Of a stretch of 64,000 bases of DNA, positions 1 to 8,959 are shown one piece after another. The DNA is taken from NCBI RefSeq assembly GCF_021227995.1, contig NZ_CP089301.1, positions 496,001 through 560,000 on the forward strand. The letters run 5' to 3'. Source of the DNA: Novosphingobium kaempferiae (GTDB lineage: Bacteria; Pseudomonadota; Alphaproteobacteria; Sphingomonadales; Sphingomonadaceae). Position 1 is the first letter of the stretch. The number at the start of each line of letters is the position of its first letter. The translations under genes were made by a program, and so were the position numbers. The notes below the pieces were generated by a model. That model saw only the letters and a program-made list of their open reading frames with translations, was not told where the DNA came from and ran no database searches.

Positions 1-325
1 CGGCGATATCGGCGCATTGCCACGCCTGCTCGCGCGTCAGGAACTGCGCCTCGTCCACCAGCACGCAGGAGATCGGCTCGACGGCATGGGCGGCGCGCAC
101 CTGATCGAGCAGGTCCGTCCTCGGCCCGAAGCGGTGCGCGGCGGCGTGAAGGCCGATGCGACTTTCGATCGCATGGTCGGCGCCCATCTCCGCGCTGCGA
201 TCGTCGATCGCGGCGGTCCAGAGCATCGTGCGCATGCCGCGCTCGTGATAGTTGAAGTTCGCCTGCAGCAGCGTCGTGGACTTACCCGCGTTCATGCTGG
301 CGTAGTAGAAATAGAGCTTGGCCAT
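1..325 (-). CDS. tdk: Thymidine kinase, 5' part (cut by window edge)
   Basis: Reads from ATG at 325 towards the left edge, giving 108 N-terminal residues of an enzyme usually about 190-200 long; the zinc-ribbon C-terminus is outside the window. It phosphorylates thymidine to dTMP in the salvage pathway in the cytoplasm. The start MAKLYFYYASMNAGKST holds the P-loop (about residues 9-17), followed by an IDDR segment (about 41-44) and the Walker-B-like VLVDEAQF near residue 90, all closely matching the E. coli Tdk type (type II TK). No stop codon is seen because the gene leaves the window. Confidence 0.93.
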   Translation of the reverse strand, partial: MAKLYFYYASMNAGKSTTLLQANFNYHERGMRTMLWTAAIDDRSAEMGADHAIESRIGLHAAAHRFGPRTDLLDQVRAAHAVEPISCVLVDEAQFLTREQAWQCADIA

Positions 326-446
326 CGGTTCTGGGGATAACACCGCCCCGAAAGCAGCGCACGGCCTTTCCCGGGGTTCTCCCCGGCTCGATTGCCCTTA
401 ACACTCGGAACCGACGACGGAAGGGAGAACCGATGAGGCCGCGCGC

Positions 447-2012
447 ATGAAGAAGCTGTTCGCCGCGCTGGCGGCATTCGCGCTGCCTGCGATCGCCGCC
501 GCTTGGCTGGCGCTTGCGCCGCTGGGCGGACAGTTCGCCTCGCTCGATCCGCTGGCGGAGCGCGTCGTCGCCATGCAGGGCCGCAACGCCGCCGTCTTCG
601 CGCTGGTGCTGGTGGGCCTCGGCCTCGCCGCGCTTGCCGCGCTCGCAGTGCGCAGCAAGGGTCCGGAGCGCCTGACTTACGAGTCCGACGTCCCGCCGCA
701 GGAGTTCGGCCGCCGTCGCCGTGGGCTGCAAGCCGCACCTACCCCGCCATGGTCTCCCGAAGAGGACGAGGCAGAACTTCCGCTTGTCGATAACGTGGCC
801 GAGATCGCGTCGGAACCTGAGCCCGAGCCGGCTCCGCCGCTCGCGTCCGCCACGGTAGTCCTCGTCCGCAAGCAGCGCGAACGGCGGCGTGACTGGTTCG
901 GCGACGCAAGCTGGCTCGGCGGCCTCCCGCGCCTTGGCGACGCGCCCTGGCCGCGTGACGAGAACGGCACGCCGATGCCTTTCGCCGCACAGATCGACCT
1001 TGCCGAACTCGGCGCCGCAAGGCCCGATGCGCCACTGCCGCATGGCGGATCGCTGGCGTTCTTCCTCGGCTCCGGCGCAGTCGTCGCGGTGCCCGAAGGC
1101 CAGCACGACTTCACCGATCCGCCGAGCGACCTGCCACCCGCCTACGACGAAGGCGGCCTGCCCTTCCCCGCACGCGCCTCGCGCCTGACGCGCTGGTTCT
1201 TCCCGTTCTGGCCGGTTACGCCTGTGGGGCTGAACGATGACGCGGCGGAAGATGAGACCGCGATGGCGGCCAAACTCGGCACGCCGCTGCGCGACCATCC
1301 CTTCTACGCGGCGGGCGTCGGCGCGCCGGTCGAGGCCTTGTGGTGGCTCTCGGTCCTGCACCTCACCGACCAGCTTCACGAAGCGCTCGACGATGCTCCG
1401 CGCCTGCTCGCCCGCCGCCGCGAGGATCTGGCCCGCCAGCATGCCGAGATCGCCCGCCTGCGCACCGATTCCGCCGCGATCCCCTACGCTCTGGAAGACG
1501 CACGCGAGATCGCCGAGCAGATGGAGGCAGACTATGCGCTGCTCCAGGAACAATGCGCCGCCCTGCCCGAGATGGTGGCCGCGCTCGACCAGTTCGTCGC
1601 CGGACGCGAGCCGCTGGCCCTGCTGAGCGCGGAGGAACTGGCCATCGTCGGCGACATCCTCGCCGAAATCCACGAACGCTACGGCGAGGCTGTGCAGGAC
1701 CATGTGCCGGGAACGCTGGCGCAACTCGCCACGATCTCGCTGCGCACGATGGTTTCCGGCCCACCCGAGACGCTGGCCGCCGTGTCCGACGCCACGCTGC
1801 TGCGCATCAACCGCGAATACCGCCTGCCGCCCGTCCACCAGCACAGGATGCTCGATGTCGAGGACGGCACCGTGCTGCTCCTGCAACTCGGCTACGACGA
1901 CATGATGGAATGGGCCTGGGAGGAAACCGGTGCCTGGCGTTTCCGCATCGACCCGCAGGCCCTCGCCGCAGGCGACTGGAACGCGGCGAGGCTGACTTTC
2001 GAAACCGACTGA
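447..2012 (+). CDS. DUF1963 (YwqG-like) membrane-anchored protein
   Basis: 521 residues. Two hydrophobic segments (about 1-25 and 46-68) are followed by an acidic, proline-rich linker (about 90-130), then a long domain that opens with GLPRLGDAPWPRDENGTPM, the hallmark of DUF1963/YwqG proteins (G-G-x-P-x-L-x-x-x-x-x-WP). The C-terminus (GDWNAARLTFETD) also fits the family. The function of the family is not established. The two N-terminal membrane segments suggest the domain is held at the inner membrane. The gene ends 5 nt from the convergent end of rbfA. Family assignment is from motif recognition. Confidence 0.75.
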   Translation: MKKLFAALAAFALPAIAAAWLALAPLGGQFASLDPLAERVVAMQGRNAAVFALVLVGLGLAALAALAVRSKGPERLTYESDVPPQEFGRRRRGLQAAPTPPWSPEEDEAELPLVDNVAEIASEPEPEPAPPLASATVVLVRKQRERRRDWFGDASWLGGLPRLGDAPWPRDENGTPMPFAAQIDLAELGAARPDAPLPHGGSLAFFLGSGAVVAVPEGQHDFTDPPSDLPPAYDEGGLPFPARASRLTRWFFPFWPVTPVGLNDDAAEDETAMAAKLGTPLRDHPFYAAGVGAPVEALWWLSVLHLTDQLHEALDDAPRLLARRREDLARQHAEIARLRTDSAAIPYALEDAREIAEQMEADYALLQEQCAALPEMVAALDQFVAGREPLALLSAEELAIVGDILAEIHERYGEAVQDHVPGTLAQLATISLRTMVSGPPETLAAVSDATLLRINREYRLPPVHQHRMLDVEDGTVLLLQLGYDDMMEWAWEETGAWRFRIDPQALAAGDWNAARLTFETD

Positions 2013-2016
2013 ATGC

Positions 2017-2421
2017 TCAGTCTTCGGCGCTGTCCTCGATATCGCGCTTCACGCGCGGGTCGTTGAGCAGCGCGTCGATGCGGCTCGCCTCGTCGAAAGT
2101 CTCGTCCGAGCGGAAGCGAATTTTCGCTGCGAACCTCATCTTGAGCCGCTGCGCAACCTCACGCTGGAAGAAGGCCGTATTGGTCCGCAGCGCCTTGAGC
2201 ACCTCTTCCTCGTCCTCGCCCAGCAAGGGCTTCACGTAGACGGTCGCCTGCCTGAGGTCGGGCGTCATGCGCACTTCGGTGACGGAAACCGAGTGCGCGC
2301 TCAACGTGGCGTCATGCACCTGCTGACGCGTGAGGATCTCGGAAATGACGTGGCGCACCTGCTCGCCCACCTTCAGGAGGCGGACGGAGTGCTGTTCGGG
2401 AGTTGTCTGGTGTTTTGCCAT
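2017..2421 (-). CDS. rbfA: 30S ribosome-binding factor A
   Basis: 134 residues, normal length for RbfA, a single KH-fold protein that binds 30S precursors during late 16S rRNA maturation and cold adaptation. Diagnostic stretches are [18 protein letters not shown] near the start, [17 protein letters not shown] in the middle and [12 protein letters not shown] before the C-terminus. In many bacteria rbfA directly follows infB; here it is about 1.4 kb from the infB stop, with a DUF1697 gene, a divergent secreted-protein gene and a putative toxin locus between. Start is the ATG at 2421. Confidence 0.95.
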   Translation of the reverse strand: MAKHQTTPEQHSVRLLKVGEQVRHVISEILTRQQVHDATLSAHSVSVTEVRMTPDLRQATVYVKPLLGEDEEEVLKALRTNTAFFQREVAQRLKMRFAAKIRFRSDETFDEASRIDALLNDPRVKRDIEDSAED

Positions 2422-2531
2422 CTGCTGCGTCCATGTGGGCCGGGCGCGACAATTTGCAACAAAGTGTTACGCCTCCTGGCCCGGCTTTCGGCGTTATCCC
2501 GGATGAAACCCGCCGTCAAAGGAGTCGCACG

Positions 2532-2858
2532 ATGAAGACCTTCACCACCGCCCTGCTCAGCGCCGCCCTGCTGGTCCCAAGCCTCGCCGCCGCGCCCGCC
2601 ATGGCCGCGCCGCGTCACGAAGATCGCCATGTGCAGAAGACGGTCGTGACCAAGAAGGTGACCTACAAGACCTTCCGCAAGGGCGAGAAGTTCGACCGCC
2701 GCTATGCGCGCAATTACCAGACGGTGGACTATCGCAAGTACCGCAACGTGAAGGCCCCGCCGCGCGGCTATCACTACGTCCGTTCAGGCAACGACCTCCT
2801 GCTGGTCGGCATCACCAGCGGCGTGATCGCGGCGGTGACGAGTGGCATGTTCCGCTGA
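2532..2858 (+). CDS. RcnB-like small periplasmic protein
   Basis: 108 residues. The N-terminus (MKTFTTALLSAALLVPSLAAAPAMA) is a clear Sec signal peptide with cleavage after AMA. The mature part is basic and aromatic and ends in a pattern (PPRGYHYVRSGNDLLLVGITSGVI) typical of the RcnB/YohN group: P-P-x-G-x-x-W/Y-x-x-x-G-x-D-x-L-L-x-x-x-x-x-G-x-I. RcnB of E. coli affects nickel/cobalt homeostasis, but most alphaproteobacterial relatives are uncharacterised and no metal-binding residues stand out here. ATG at 2532 was chosen because the signal peptide begins there, preceded by an AAAGGAG ribosome-binding site. Confidence 0.7.
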   Translation: MKTFTTALLSAALLVPSLAAAPAMAAPRHEDRHVQKTVVTKKVTYKTFRKGEKFDRRYARNYQTVDYRKYRNVKAPPRGYHYVRSGNDLLLVGITSGVIAAVTSGMFR

Positions 2859-2880
2859 TAGATCTGCAGGCTGATCGAAG

Positions 2881-2908
2881 GGGGCGGATCACACGACCCG
2901 CCCTTTTT
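2881..2908. terminator. Bidirectional rho-independent terminator
   Basis: GGGCGG (2882-2887) and CCGCCC (2898-2903) form a stem followed by five T on the plus strand. It lies between the plus-strand RcnB-like gene and the minus-strand DUF1697 gene that ends at 2908. Confidence 0.75.
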
Positions 2909-3444
2909 CATGCCATCTTGGCGAGGATGCGCGCCAGCGAACGCACGTTGCGGGCAGTGCCGCGGCAGCCAAGGCGGCGCTCGATGAAGGCATTGGTGAG
3001 CTTCGAGGGACCGACGCCATCGACATAGTCGATGTAAAGGCAGCGCGGGCCCATCGCGAGCTTTTCCGGCCCCCGCGTCGCGTGATCCGCCGCCAGCTTC
3101 TCGAACTTCTCGCGCTCCGCCTCGCGTTCGAGGAAGAGGGTATGGACGAAATGATCCTGGCCGATGCCGGTGAACGGGTTGTCCTCCACCGCCGAGCGCA
3201 CCTCCTCGCGATTGCGGACCGCCGCAAAGGTCTTCATGTCGAAGCGGTCCAGCATCATGTGCGCGAACAAGTCTTCCAGACCGTCGGTCGGACGTTCGTC
3301 GAAATCGAACAGGACATTGCCGCTGGCGACCACCGTCTCGACGTTCTCGAATTCCTCCCGCTCGAAGGCATAGCGCAAGTCCGCCATGGTCAGGCGATTG
3401 CCGCCCACGTTGATCGAGGCGAAGAAGGCGCAATAGCGAGTCAT
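2908..3444 (-). CDS. DUF1697 family protein
   Basis: 178 residues from ATG at 3444, where the conserved family start MTRYCAFFASINVGGNRL begins (family pattern: Y-x-A-L-L-R-x-I-N-V-G-G-x-x-x-L/M). Further conserved stretches are VETVVASGNVLFD and the C-terminal TNAFIERRLGCRGTARN, which resembles the family pattern T-N-x-x-I-E-x-x-L-x-x-x-x-T-x-R-N. The biochemical role of DUF1697 is unknown. An in-frame upstream extension to 3528 exists but crosses the putative antisense promoter and lacks family similarity, so it was not used. Confidence 0.85.
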   Translation of the reverse strand: MTRYCAFFASINVGGNRLTMADLRYAFEREEFENVETVVASGNVLFDFDERPTDGLEDLFAHMMLDRFDMKTFAAVRNREEVRSAVEDNPFTGIGQDHFVHTLFLEREAEREKFEKLAADHATRGPEKLAMGPRCLYIDYVDGVGPSKLTNAFIERRLGCRGTARNVRSLARILAKMA

Positions 3445-3445
3445 C

Positions 3446-3474
3446 TTGAATGTTCCGTTCGGTGAATGTATAAA
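3446..3474 (+). promoter_or_regulatory. Sigma70-type promoter pointing at the toxin-like gene
   Basis: TTGAAT (3446-3451), a 17-nt spacer and TATAAA (3469-3474), close to consensus. Transcription would start near 3481 and run on the plus strand antisense to the 3' end of the small hydrophobic gene at 3582-3683. The AT-rich stretch also reads TTTATAC on the minus strand and might instead contribute to the DUF1697 promoter. Confidence 0.5.
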
Positions 3475-3480
3475 AGCGGC

Positions 3481-3580
3481 ACCACTACTGATGTTCACAT
3501 CACTGCCTGAGCCCGGGTGTTCCAGCACTCGGGCTCATCGCATATCGGAGGCTGACGTTCCAGCGCCAGCCTCCTTACCG
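3481..3580 (+). ncRNA. Candidate antisense antitoxin RNA with two kissing-loop hairpins
   Basis: Predicted transcript from the promoter at 3446-3474. It carries ATGTTCACAT (3491-3500), the exact complement of ATGTGAACAT that spans the GTG start of the facing small gene (3676-3685). Hairpin 1 (arms 3509-3518 and 3527-3536) and hairpin 2 (arms 3547-3556 and 3565-3574) have the same 8-nt loop, GTTCCAGC. Hairpin 1 pairs fully (with one G-U) only as plus-strand RNA; hairpin 2 pairs fully only as minus-strand RNA, so the plus loop of one could kiss the minus loop of the other. No T-run follows either hairpin, so the 3' end is uncertain. The RNA itself is an inference. Confidence 0.4.
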
Positions 3581-3581
3581 G

Positions 3582-3683
3582 CTACTTGCGGCCCAACTCG
3601 ATGAGCTTCACCACAAGTTGAAGCAGCGCGACCAGAAAGGTCGCCGCTCCAAGAACCAGCATAACCACAACTTCTATGTTCAC
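3582..3683 (-). CDS. Putative holin-like (Hol_Tox-type) membrane toxin, 33 aa
   Basis: A 33-residue frame from GTG at 3683 to TAG at 3582. The core MLVLGAATFLVALLQLVVKL is a single transmembrane helix followed by IELGRK. This strongly resembles the tiny holin-like toxins of the TxpA/Hol_Tox type (pattern L-M-I-x-F-G-T-F-I-I-x-L-L-x-L-I-V-x-L-I-K), known as type I toxins mainly in Firmicutes. GTG is the first start after an in-frame TGA three codons upstream, and a GGTGGTGA motif about 9 nt before it can serve as ribosome-binding site. An inner ATG at codon 8 would remove part of the protein. A hairpin starts 7 nt after the stop. Too short for standard gene finders; toxicity is inferred only from the resemblance. 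Confidence 0.5.
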   Translation of the reverse strand: MNIEVVVMLVLGAATFLVALLQLVVKLIELGRK

Positions 3684-3773
3684 ATGACATCACCACCCTT
3701 CCGTCGCCAGTTGCGACGCGAAGGGCATAGCTGCGCACCCGACAGCTAGCGGATTAAATCCCTGCAAACGGAA

Positions 3774-3807
3774 ACGGCCGCCGCCGGGCTTCCCCGACGA
3801 CGGCCGT
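3774..3807 (-). terminator. infB terminator
   Basis: A 15-bp stem (3774-3788 with 3793-3807) and a 4-nt loop. Two positions pair only as G-U on the minus strand, showing that it serves the minus-strand infB transcript. A short TTTCC follows the stem. Confidence 0.7.
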
Positions 3808-3830
3808 CCTTATCCGTTGTGCGCCCGGGA

Positions 3831-6590
3831 TCAGCCCAGCGTACGCTCGCGGTGGCTGACCTCGAAGACTTCGAGGTGGTCGCCCGGCTTGATGTCGTTG
3901 GTGTCGGCCAGGACCACACCGCATTCCAGACCGGCGCGCACTTCGTCCACGTCGTCCTTGAAGCGACGCAGCGAGGCGATCGTCGTTGCCGAAACGATGA
4001 CGTCGTTGCGGGTGAGACGCGCGCTGAGACCCTTGCGGATGTAGCCTTCGAGCACCAGCAGACCGGCGGCCTTGTCGCGCTTGCCGGCCGGGAAGACCTG
4101 CTTGACCTCGGCGCGGCCGACGACGGTTTCGATGCGCTCCGGACCCCAGATACCGGCCATCTGCTTGGCGACCTCGGCGGTCAGCTCGTAGATGACGTCG
4201 TAGTACATCATCGGCGTCTTGGTACGCTCGACCAGTTCGCGGGCCTTGGCGTTGGGACGCACGTTGAAGCCCACGATCGGCGCGCCCGAGGCCGCAGCCA
4301 GGGTCACGTCGGTCTCGGTGATGGCGCCCACGCCCGAGTTCAGGATGCGAACCTTGATCTCGTCGTTCGACAGGGCGTGCAGCGCGGCGTTGATCGCCTC
4401 CACCGAACCCTGCACGTCCGCCTTCACGACCACCGGGTACTCGATGACCTTCTGCTTGTCGGCCAGAGCCGAGAACATGGTATCGAGGCTGGCGGGCGCG
4501 ATCGCGGTGCGCTTGGCGGTCGCCTGCTCCTGACGGTAGGCCGAAACCTCACGCGCGCGGCTTTCGCTTTCGACGACGGTGAGCATGTCACCGGCCATCG
4601 GCACGCCGCCGATGCCGAGCACTTCGACCGGCATCGCGGGCGGAGCGACCTTCACCTGACGGCCCTTGTCGTCGAGCATGGCGCGCACGCGACCGCTCTC
4701 GGTGCCGACGACGAGGATGTCGCCGACCTTGAGCGTGCCGCGGTTGACCAGCACCGTCGCGAGCGGACCCTTGCCCTTGTCGAGCTTGGCTTCGATCACG
4801 GTGGCTTCGGCCATGCGGTCCGGGTTGGCCCTGAGCTCCATGAGCTCGGCCTGCAGCAGGATCTTCTCGATCAGGTCGTCGAGGCCCTTGCCGGTCTTGG
4901 CCGAGACTTCGACGTCCTGCACGTCACCCGACATTTCCTCGACCACGATCGAGTGTTCGAGCAGGCGCTCGCGCACCTTCTGGGCGTTGGCTTCGGGCTT
5001 GTCGATCTTGTTGATCGCGACGATCATCGGCACGCCGGCGGCCTTGGTGTGATTGATGGCCTCGACCGTCTGCGGCATGATGCCGTCGTCGGCCGCCACC
5101 ACCAGCACCACGATGTCCGTGACGTTGGCGCCGCGCATGCGCATCTGCGTGAACGCGGCGTGACCCGGGGTGTCGAGGAAGGTGACGAGGTCGCCGCCCT
5201 TCGTCTTGATCTGGTAGGCGCCCATGTGCTGGGTGATGCCGCCCGCCTCGCCGCGCACGACATCGGTGCCGCGCAGTGCGTCGAGCAGCGAGGTCTTGCC
5301 GTGGTCGACGTGGCCCATGATGGTGACGACCGGCGGACGCGGCTTGAGCGTCTCTTCCGGATCGACGTCGACGGTGTGGTCGATGTCGATGTCGCTTTCG
5401 GAAACGCGCTGGATGTTGTGGCCGAATTCCTCGACCAGCAGCTCCGCGGTATCCTGGTCGATCGTCTGGTTGACGGTGACCATCATGCCCATCTTGAACA
5501 GCGACTTGACGAGATCCGCAGCCTTCTCGGCCATGCGGTTCGCCAGTTCGGCAACGGTGATCGCCTCGGGGACGATGACGTCGCGAACCTGCTTCTCGCG
5601 CTGCTGCTGGCGGCCGCCGAAGTGCGAGCGACGCTCCTTCTCACGCGCACGCTTGAGTGCGGCGAGCGAACGGGCGCGGGCGCCCTCGTCGTCGTTCAGC
5701 GCGCGGCTGACGGTCAGCTTGCCGGCCTGGCGACGGTCGCCGCCCTTGGCGTTGCGGTCGTTCTGCTGGCTGGAAGCCGGGCGTGCCGGAGCAGCCGGGC
5801 CCTTCTTCGCGCCCAGCGGAGCCTTGGCGGCGCCACCACCGGTGCTGCTGCCGCTGCTCGCGGTCGATGCGGCGGGTGCGGCCGGCTCGGCGCGGCGCGG
5901 TTCGGGGCGCTGCACCGGGGTGAAGCGGCGCGGGGCGGGAGCCGGAGCCGCGACGGGGGCTGGCGCAGCCGGAGCGGCGCGAGCAGGCTCGGCCGCCTTG
6001 GCGACCGGTGCTTCCACGGGAGCCTCGGCGACAGGCTCCGCAACAGCGGGAGCCGGCGTCTCGACGGGCGCGGCCGCTTCCTCGACCACCGGCGCCGGAG
6101 CAGGCTCGGGAGCCTGTGCAGCCTCAACTTCCGCCTTGGCGGCAGCGGCAGCTTCCTCTTCGGCGCGGCGATTGGCTTCGGCGCGCTGCTTTTCTTCCTC
6201 GGCGGCGCGGACACGCTCTTCCTGCTCGCGGCGGGTAGCCTCCTCGAGCATCTGCATGCGGGCTTCCTCGGCCTCGCGCTGGAGGCGTGCAACGCGCTCC
6301 TGCGGAGTCTCGTTCGAGGGCGCGGGGCGCTTGACCGGCGGCGGCGGGGGCGCAGCCGGACGCGGCGCAGCGGCCTGCGGAGCAGGCTCGGGGGCCGGAG
6401 CGGCAGCCGCCGGAGCCGGAGTCGCCTCGCCCTCGCCGGGCTTGCCGATCAGCTTGCGGCGCTTCACCTCGACCACCACCTTGTTGGTGCGGCCGTGGCT
6501 GAAGGTCTGCTTGACCTCACCCGCTTCCACCGAGCGCTTAAGCCCAAGCGGCTTGCGGCCCAGGGTCGGTTTGTTGTCGGTCTCGCTCAT
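3831..6590 (-). CDS. infB: Translation initiation factor IF-2
   Basis: 919 residues from ATG at 6590 ([18 protein letters not shown]). It is the GTPase that brings formyl-Met-tRNA to the 30S subunit and promotes subunit joining. The first 350 residues or so are the variable N-terminal part, rich in Ala, Pro and Glu with a charged [13 protein letters not shown] helix. The G domain follows, with GHVDHGKTS near residue 425, DTPGHAAF near 473 and NKID near 525, then the EF-Tu-like domain II, IF-2 domain 3 and the fMet-tRNA-binding C-terminal domain. It is the last gene of rimP-nusA-ylxR-infB. An in-frame extension to 6692 overlaps the upstream gene and lacks similarity. Confidence 0.98.
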   Translation of the reverse strand: MSETDNKPTLGRKPLGLKRSVEAGEVKQTFSHGRTNKVVVEVKRRKLIGKPGEGEATPAPAAAAPAPEPAPQAAAPRPAAPPPPPVKRPAPSNETPQERVARLQREAEEARMQMLEEATRREQEERVRAAEEEKQRAEANRRAEEEAAAAAKAEVEAAQAPEPAPAPVVEEAAAPVETPAPAVAEPVAEAPVEAPVAKAAEPARAAPAAPAPVAAPAPAPRRFTPVQRPEPRRAEPAAPAASTASSGSSTGGGAAKAPLGAKKGPAAPARPASSQQNDRNAKGGDRRQAGKLTVSRALNDDEGARARSLAALKRAREKERRSHFGGRQQQREKQVRDVIVPEAITVAELANRMAEKAADLVKSLFKMGMMVTVNQTIDQDTAELLVEEFGHNIQRVSESDIDIDHTVDVDPEETLKPRPPVVTIMGHVDHGKTSLLDALRGTDVVRGEAGGITQHMGAYQIKTKGGDLVTFLDTPGHAAFTQMRMRGANVTDIVVLVVAADDGIMPQTVEAINHTKAAGVPMIVAINKIDKPEANAQKVRERLLEHSIVVEEMSGDVQDVEVSAKTGKGLDDLIEKILLQAELMELRANPDRMAEATVIEAKLDKGKGPLATVLVNRGTLKVGDILVVGTESGRVRAMLDDKGRQVKVAPPAMPVEVLGIGGVPMAGDMLTVVESESRAREVSAYRQEQATAKRTAIAPASLDTMFSALADKQKVIEYPVVVKADVQGSVEAINAALHALSNDEIKVRILNSGVGAITETDVTLAAASGAPIVGFNVRPNAKARELVERTKTPMMYYDVIYELTAEVAKQMAGIWGPERIETVVGRAEVKQVFPAGKRDKAAGLLVLEGYIRKGLSARLTRNDVIVSATTIASLRRFKDDVDEVRAGLECGVVLADTNDIKPGDHLEVFEVSHRERTLG

Positions 6591-6612
6591 ATTTCTCGTC
6601 TTCGCCCTTCGG

Positions 6613-7356
6613 TCAATTCGTCGTGACGGACACGGCCGATGCCGCTCCGTTGCCATCATCCAAGCCGGTCGCGCCGGATGCCCGGCCAGCATTGTCCCCT
6701 GCGGGGATCTGCCCCTGGAAATGCAGAAGGCGCTGCAGCAGCGTATCGACTCGTTCAGCCGCTCCGCGATCGTTCAGCGCCAGGTGAACGACGTTGTCGC
6801 GGCCCAATGCCACAGACAGCGTGTCCCGGTCCAGAGGCAAGGTTACGCCTTTAAGACCGCTTCCTTCCGCCTCGCTCCCGACCCTCCAGGCCTGATCGAG
6901 CTTGCGCGAGCCGTCTTCTCGCGCGTCGGCGGCATGGGCGAGCCACTCCACCCGGCCCTCACGCGCGTTCTGCGCGATGCGGTCCGAGCCCATGAGCAGC
7001 CTGCCCGATTTCAGTTCGAGGCCCAGCCGGTCGGTCAGCGCGCGCACGAGCGCAGCCTCGATCCGATCCGCCAGGTCGTCGGGAATGGTGAGCGGCGCGC
7101 CTTTATAGGCCCGCGCCAGTACTCCCTTAAGCTTGTTCTTCGACATCGCGATTTCAAGGTCTGCGCGCGATACGCCGATCCACGCGCCGCGCCCGGGGGC
7201 ACGCGCGTGGACGTCGGGGAGCACCAGCCCGTCAGGCGAGATCGCCAGACGGATGAACTCTCCCCGCGCAGCTTTCCCGCCGGAGAGGATGCAAGTCCTC
7301 TCCGCCGTGTTGCCGTCGATGTCGGAGCTTACGCGCTCATTGCGAGGATTCCGCAT
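6613..7356 (-). CDS. YlxR/DUF448 RNA-binding protein with L7Ae-like C-terminus
   Basis: 247 residues. The N-terminal 90 or so carry the YlxR/COG2740 signature ([19 protein letters not shown], then [14 protein letters not shown]), a small RNA-binding fold encoded next to nusA in most bacteria. A region around residues 105-150 ([20 protein letters not shown]) matches the L7Ae/L30e-like second domain found in alphaproteobacterial versions. The C-terminal tail is Gly/Ala/Ser-rich. The start overlaps the end of nusA by 20 nt, implying translational coupling. YlxR proteins have been linked to RNase P or nucleoid regulation in some species; the role here is not known. Confidence 0.88.
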   Translation of the reverse strand: MRNPRNERVSSDIDGNTAERTCILSGGKAARGEFIRLAISPDGLVLPDVHARAPGRGAWIGVSRADLEIAMSKNKLKGVLARAYKGAPLTIPDDLADRIEAALVRALTDRLGLELKSGRLLMGSDRIAQNAREGRVEWLAHAADAREDGSRKLDQAWRVGSEAEGSGLKGVTLPLDRDTLSVALGRDNVVHLALNDRGAAERVDTLLQRLLHFQGQIPAGDNAGRASGATGLDDGNGAASAVSVTTN

Positions 7357-8956
7357 CGGCGGCCTCCTCAGCTTGCGGTTCGTCGTCGAACCAGTGGGCG
7401 CGAGCGGCCATGATGATCTCGTTGCCCTGCTCTTCGGTCAGGCCGTACTCGCCGAGCACGCCGCCCTTGTCCTCGTCGCGGGCGCGGCGGTTCACCGAAC
7501 CGTCGCGGCGACGCTGCTCGGTGCGCTTCTTGGCGATGAGCTCGTCGGTCGCGAGGTCGGCCAGGTCGTCAAGCGTCTTGATGCCACCCTTGCCCAGAAC
7601 CACCAGCATGGCTTCGGTGAGGTGCGGCAGCTCGGCCAGCGCATCCTCGACGCCCAGCGCGCGGCGGGCTTCGCGGTTGGCTTCCTCACGGCGCTCGAGT
7701 GCTTCGTGCGCACGGCTCTGGAGTTCCTCGGCCAGTTCCTCGTCGAAGCCTTCGATGTTCGCCAGTTCGGCGACGTCGATGTAGGCGACTTCTTCCAGCT
7801 CGCTGAAGCCTTCGGCGACCAGCAGCTGCGAGAGCGTCTCGTCGACGTCCAGCTCTTCCTCGAACATCTTCGAGCGCTCGACGAATTCCTTCTGACGCTT
7901 CTCCGAGGATTCCGCCTCGGTCATGATGTCGATCTGCGAGCCGGTCAGCTGCGAGGCAAGGCGCACGTTCTGGCCACGGCGGCCGATCGCCAGCGAGAGC
8001 TGGTCGTCGGGCACCACCACCTCGATGCGGCTTTCTTCCTCGTCGATGACGACGCGGCTGACGGTCGCGGGCTGGAGCGCATTGACGACGAAGGTCGCGG
8101 TGTCCTCGCTCCAGGGGATGATGTCGATCTTCTCGCCCTGCATTTCCTGCACGACGGCCTGAACGCGGCTGCCCTTCATGCCGACGCAGGCGCCGACAGG
8201 GTCGATCGAGTGATCGTGGCTGATGACGCCGATCTTGGCGCGCGAGCCCGGATCGCGGGCAGCGGCCTTGATTTCGATCACGCCGTCGTAGATCTCGGGC
8301 ACTTCCTGCGCGAACAGGCGCTTCATGAAGTCCGGGTGCGCGCGGCTGAGGAAGATCTGCGGGCCGCGGTTCTGGCGCTCGACGCGCAGGACCAGCGCAC
8401 GCACGCGCTCACCGACGCGGGCGGCTTCGCGGGGGATCTGCTGGTCGCGGCGGATCACGCCCTCGGCGCGGCCGAGGTTGACGATCACATGGCCGAACTC
8501 GACCGACTTGATGACGCCGGTGATGACTTCGCCCGCGCGGTCCTTGAATTCCTCGTACTGACGGTCACGCTCGGCGTCGCGGACCTTCTGGAAGATCACC
8601 TGCTTGGCCGACTGCGCGTCGATGCGGCCGAGGTCCACCGGGGGCAGCGGATCGACGATGAAGTCGCCCAGCGCAGCGCCCTTCTGGAGCTTCTCGGCCT
8701 GCTTGAGGTCGACCTGCTTGAAGTAGTCCTCAACTTCCTCGACCACTTCGACGACGCGCCACAGGCGCAAGTCGCCGGTGCGCGGATCGAGCTTCGCACG
8801 GATGTCGTTCTCGGCACCGTAACGGTTGCGGGCCGACTTCTGGATGGCTTCTTCCATCGCCTCGATGACGATCGACTTGTCGATCATCTTCTCCGACGCG
8901 ACCGAGTTCGCGATCGCGAGCAGCTCGGCGCGGTTGGCGGAAATCGCACTGGCCAT
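7337..8956 (-). CDS. nusA: Transcription termination/antitermination factor NusA
   Basis: 539 residues. It binds RNA polymerase and nascent RNA and modulates pausing, termination and rRNA antitermination. Order of domains: RNA-polymerase-binding N-terminus (about 1-130), S1 domain (about 135-200, with [16 protein letters not shown]), KH1 ([18 protein letters not shown]), KH2 ([18 protein letters not shown]) and a C-terminal acidic, helix-hairpin-helix region ([16 protein letters not shown]). ATG at 8956 lies 3 nt after the rimP stop. Confidence 0.98.
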   Translation of the reverse strand: MASAISANRAELLAIANSVASEKMIDKSIVIEAMEEAIQKSARNRYGAENDIRAKLDPRTGDLRLWRVVEVVEEVEDYFKQVDLKQAEKLQKGAALGDFIVDPLPPVDLGRIDAQSAKQVIFQKVRDAERDRQYEEFKDRAGEVITGVIKSVEFGHVIVNLGRAEGVIRRDQQIPREAARVGERVRALVLRVERQNRGPQIFLSRAHPDFMKRLFAQEVPEIYDGVIEIKAAARDPGSRAKIGVISHDHSIDPVGACVGMKGSRVQAVVQEMQGEKIDIIPWSEDTATFVVNALQPATVSRVVIDEEESRIEVVVPDDQLSLAIGRRGQNVRLASQLTGSQIDIMTEAESSEKRQKEFVERSKMFEEELDVDETLSQLLVAEGFSELEEVAYIDVAELANIEGFDEELAEELQSRAHEALERREEANREARRALGVEDALAELPHLTEAMLVVLGKGGIKTLDDLADLATDELIAKKRTEQRRRDGSVNRRARDEDKGGVLGEYGLTEEQGNEIIMAARAHWFDDEPQAEEAADAESSQ

Positions 8957-8959
8957 GAC

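Noticed and set aside
282..1886. Minus-strand 534-residue frame opposite the DUF1963 gene
   Set aside because: No recognisable motif, while the plus-strand frame has the DUF1963 signature.
3535..3738. 67-residue minus-strand frame over the toxin-like locus
   Set aside because: Overlaps the 33-aa hydrophobic frame but has no membrane segment or family resemblance and crosses the hairpins.
3819..6626. Plus-strand 935-residue frame opposite infB
   Set aside because: It is the complement of IF-2 codons; composition (Arg/Gly/Leu/His-rich) and lack of a ribosome-binding site mark it as a shadow.
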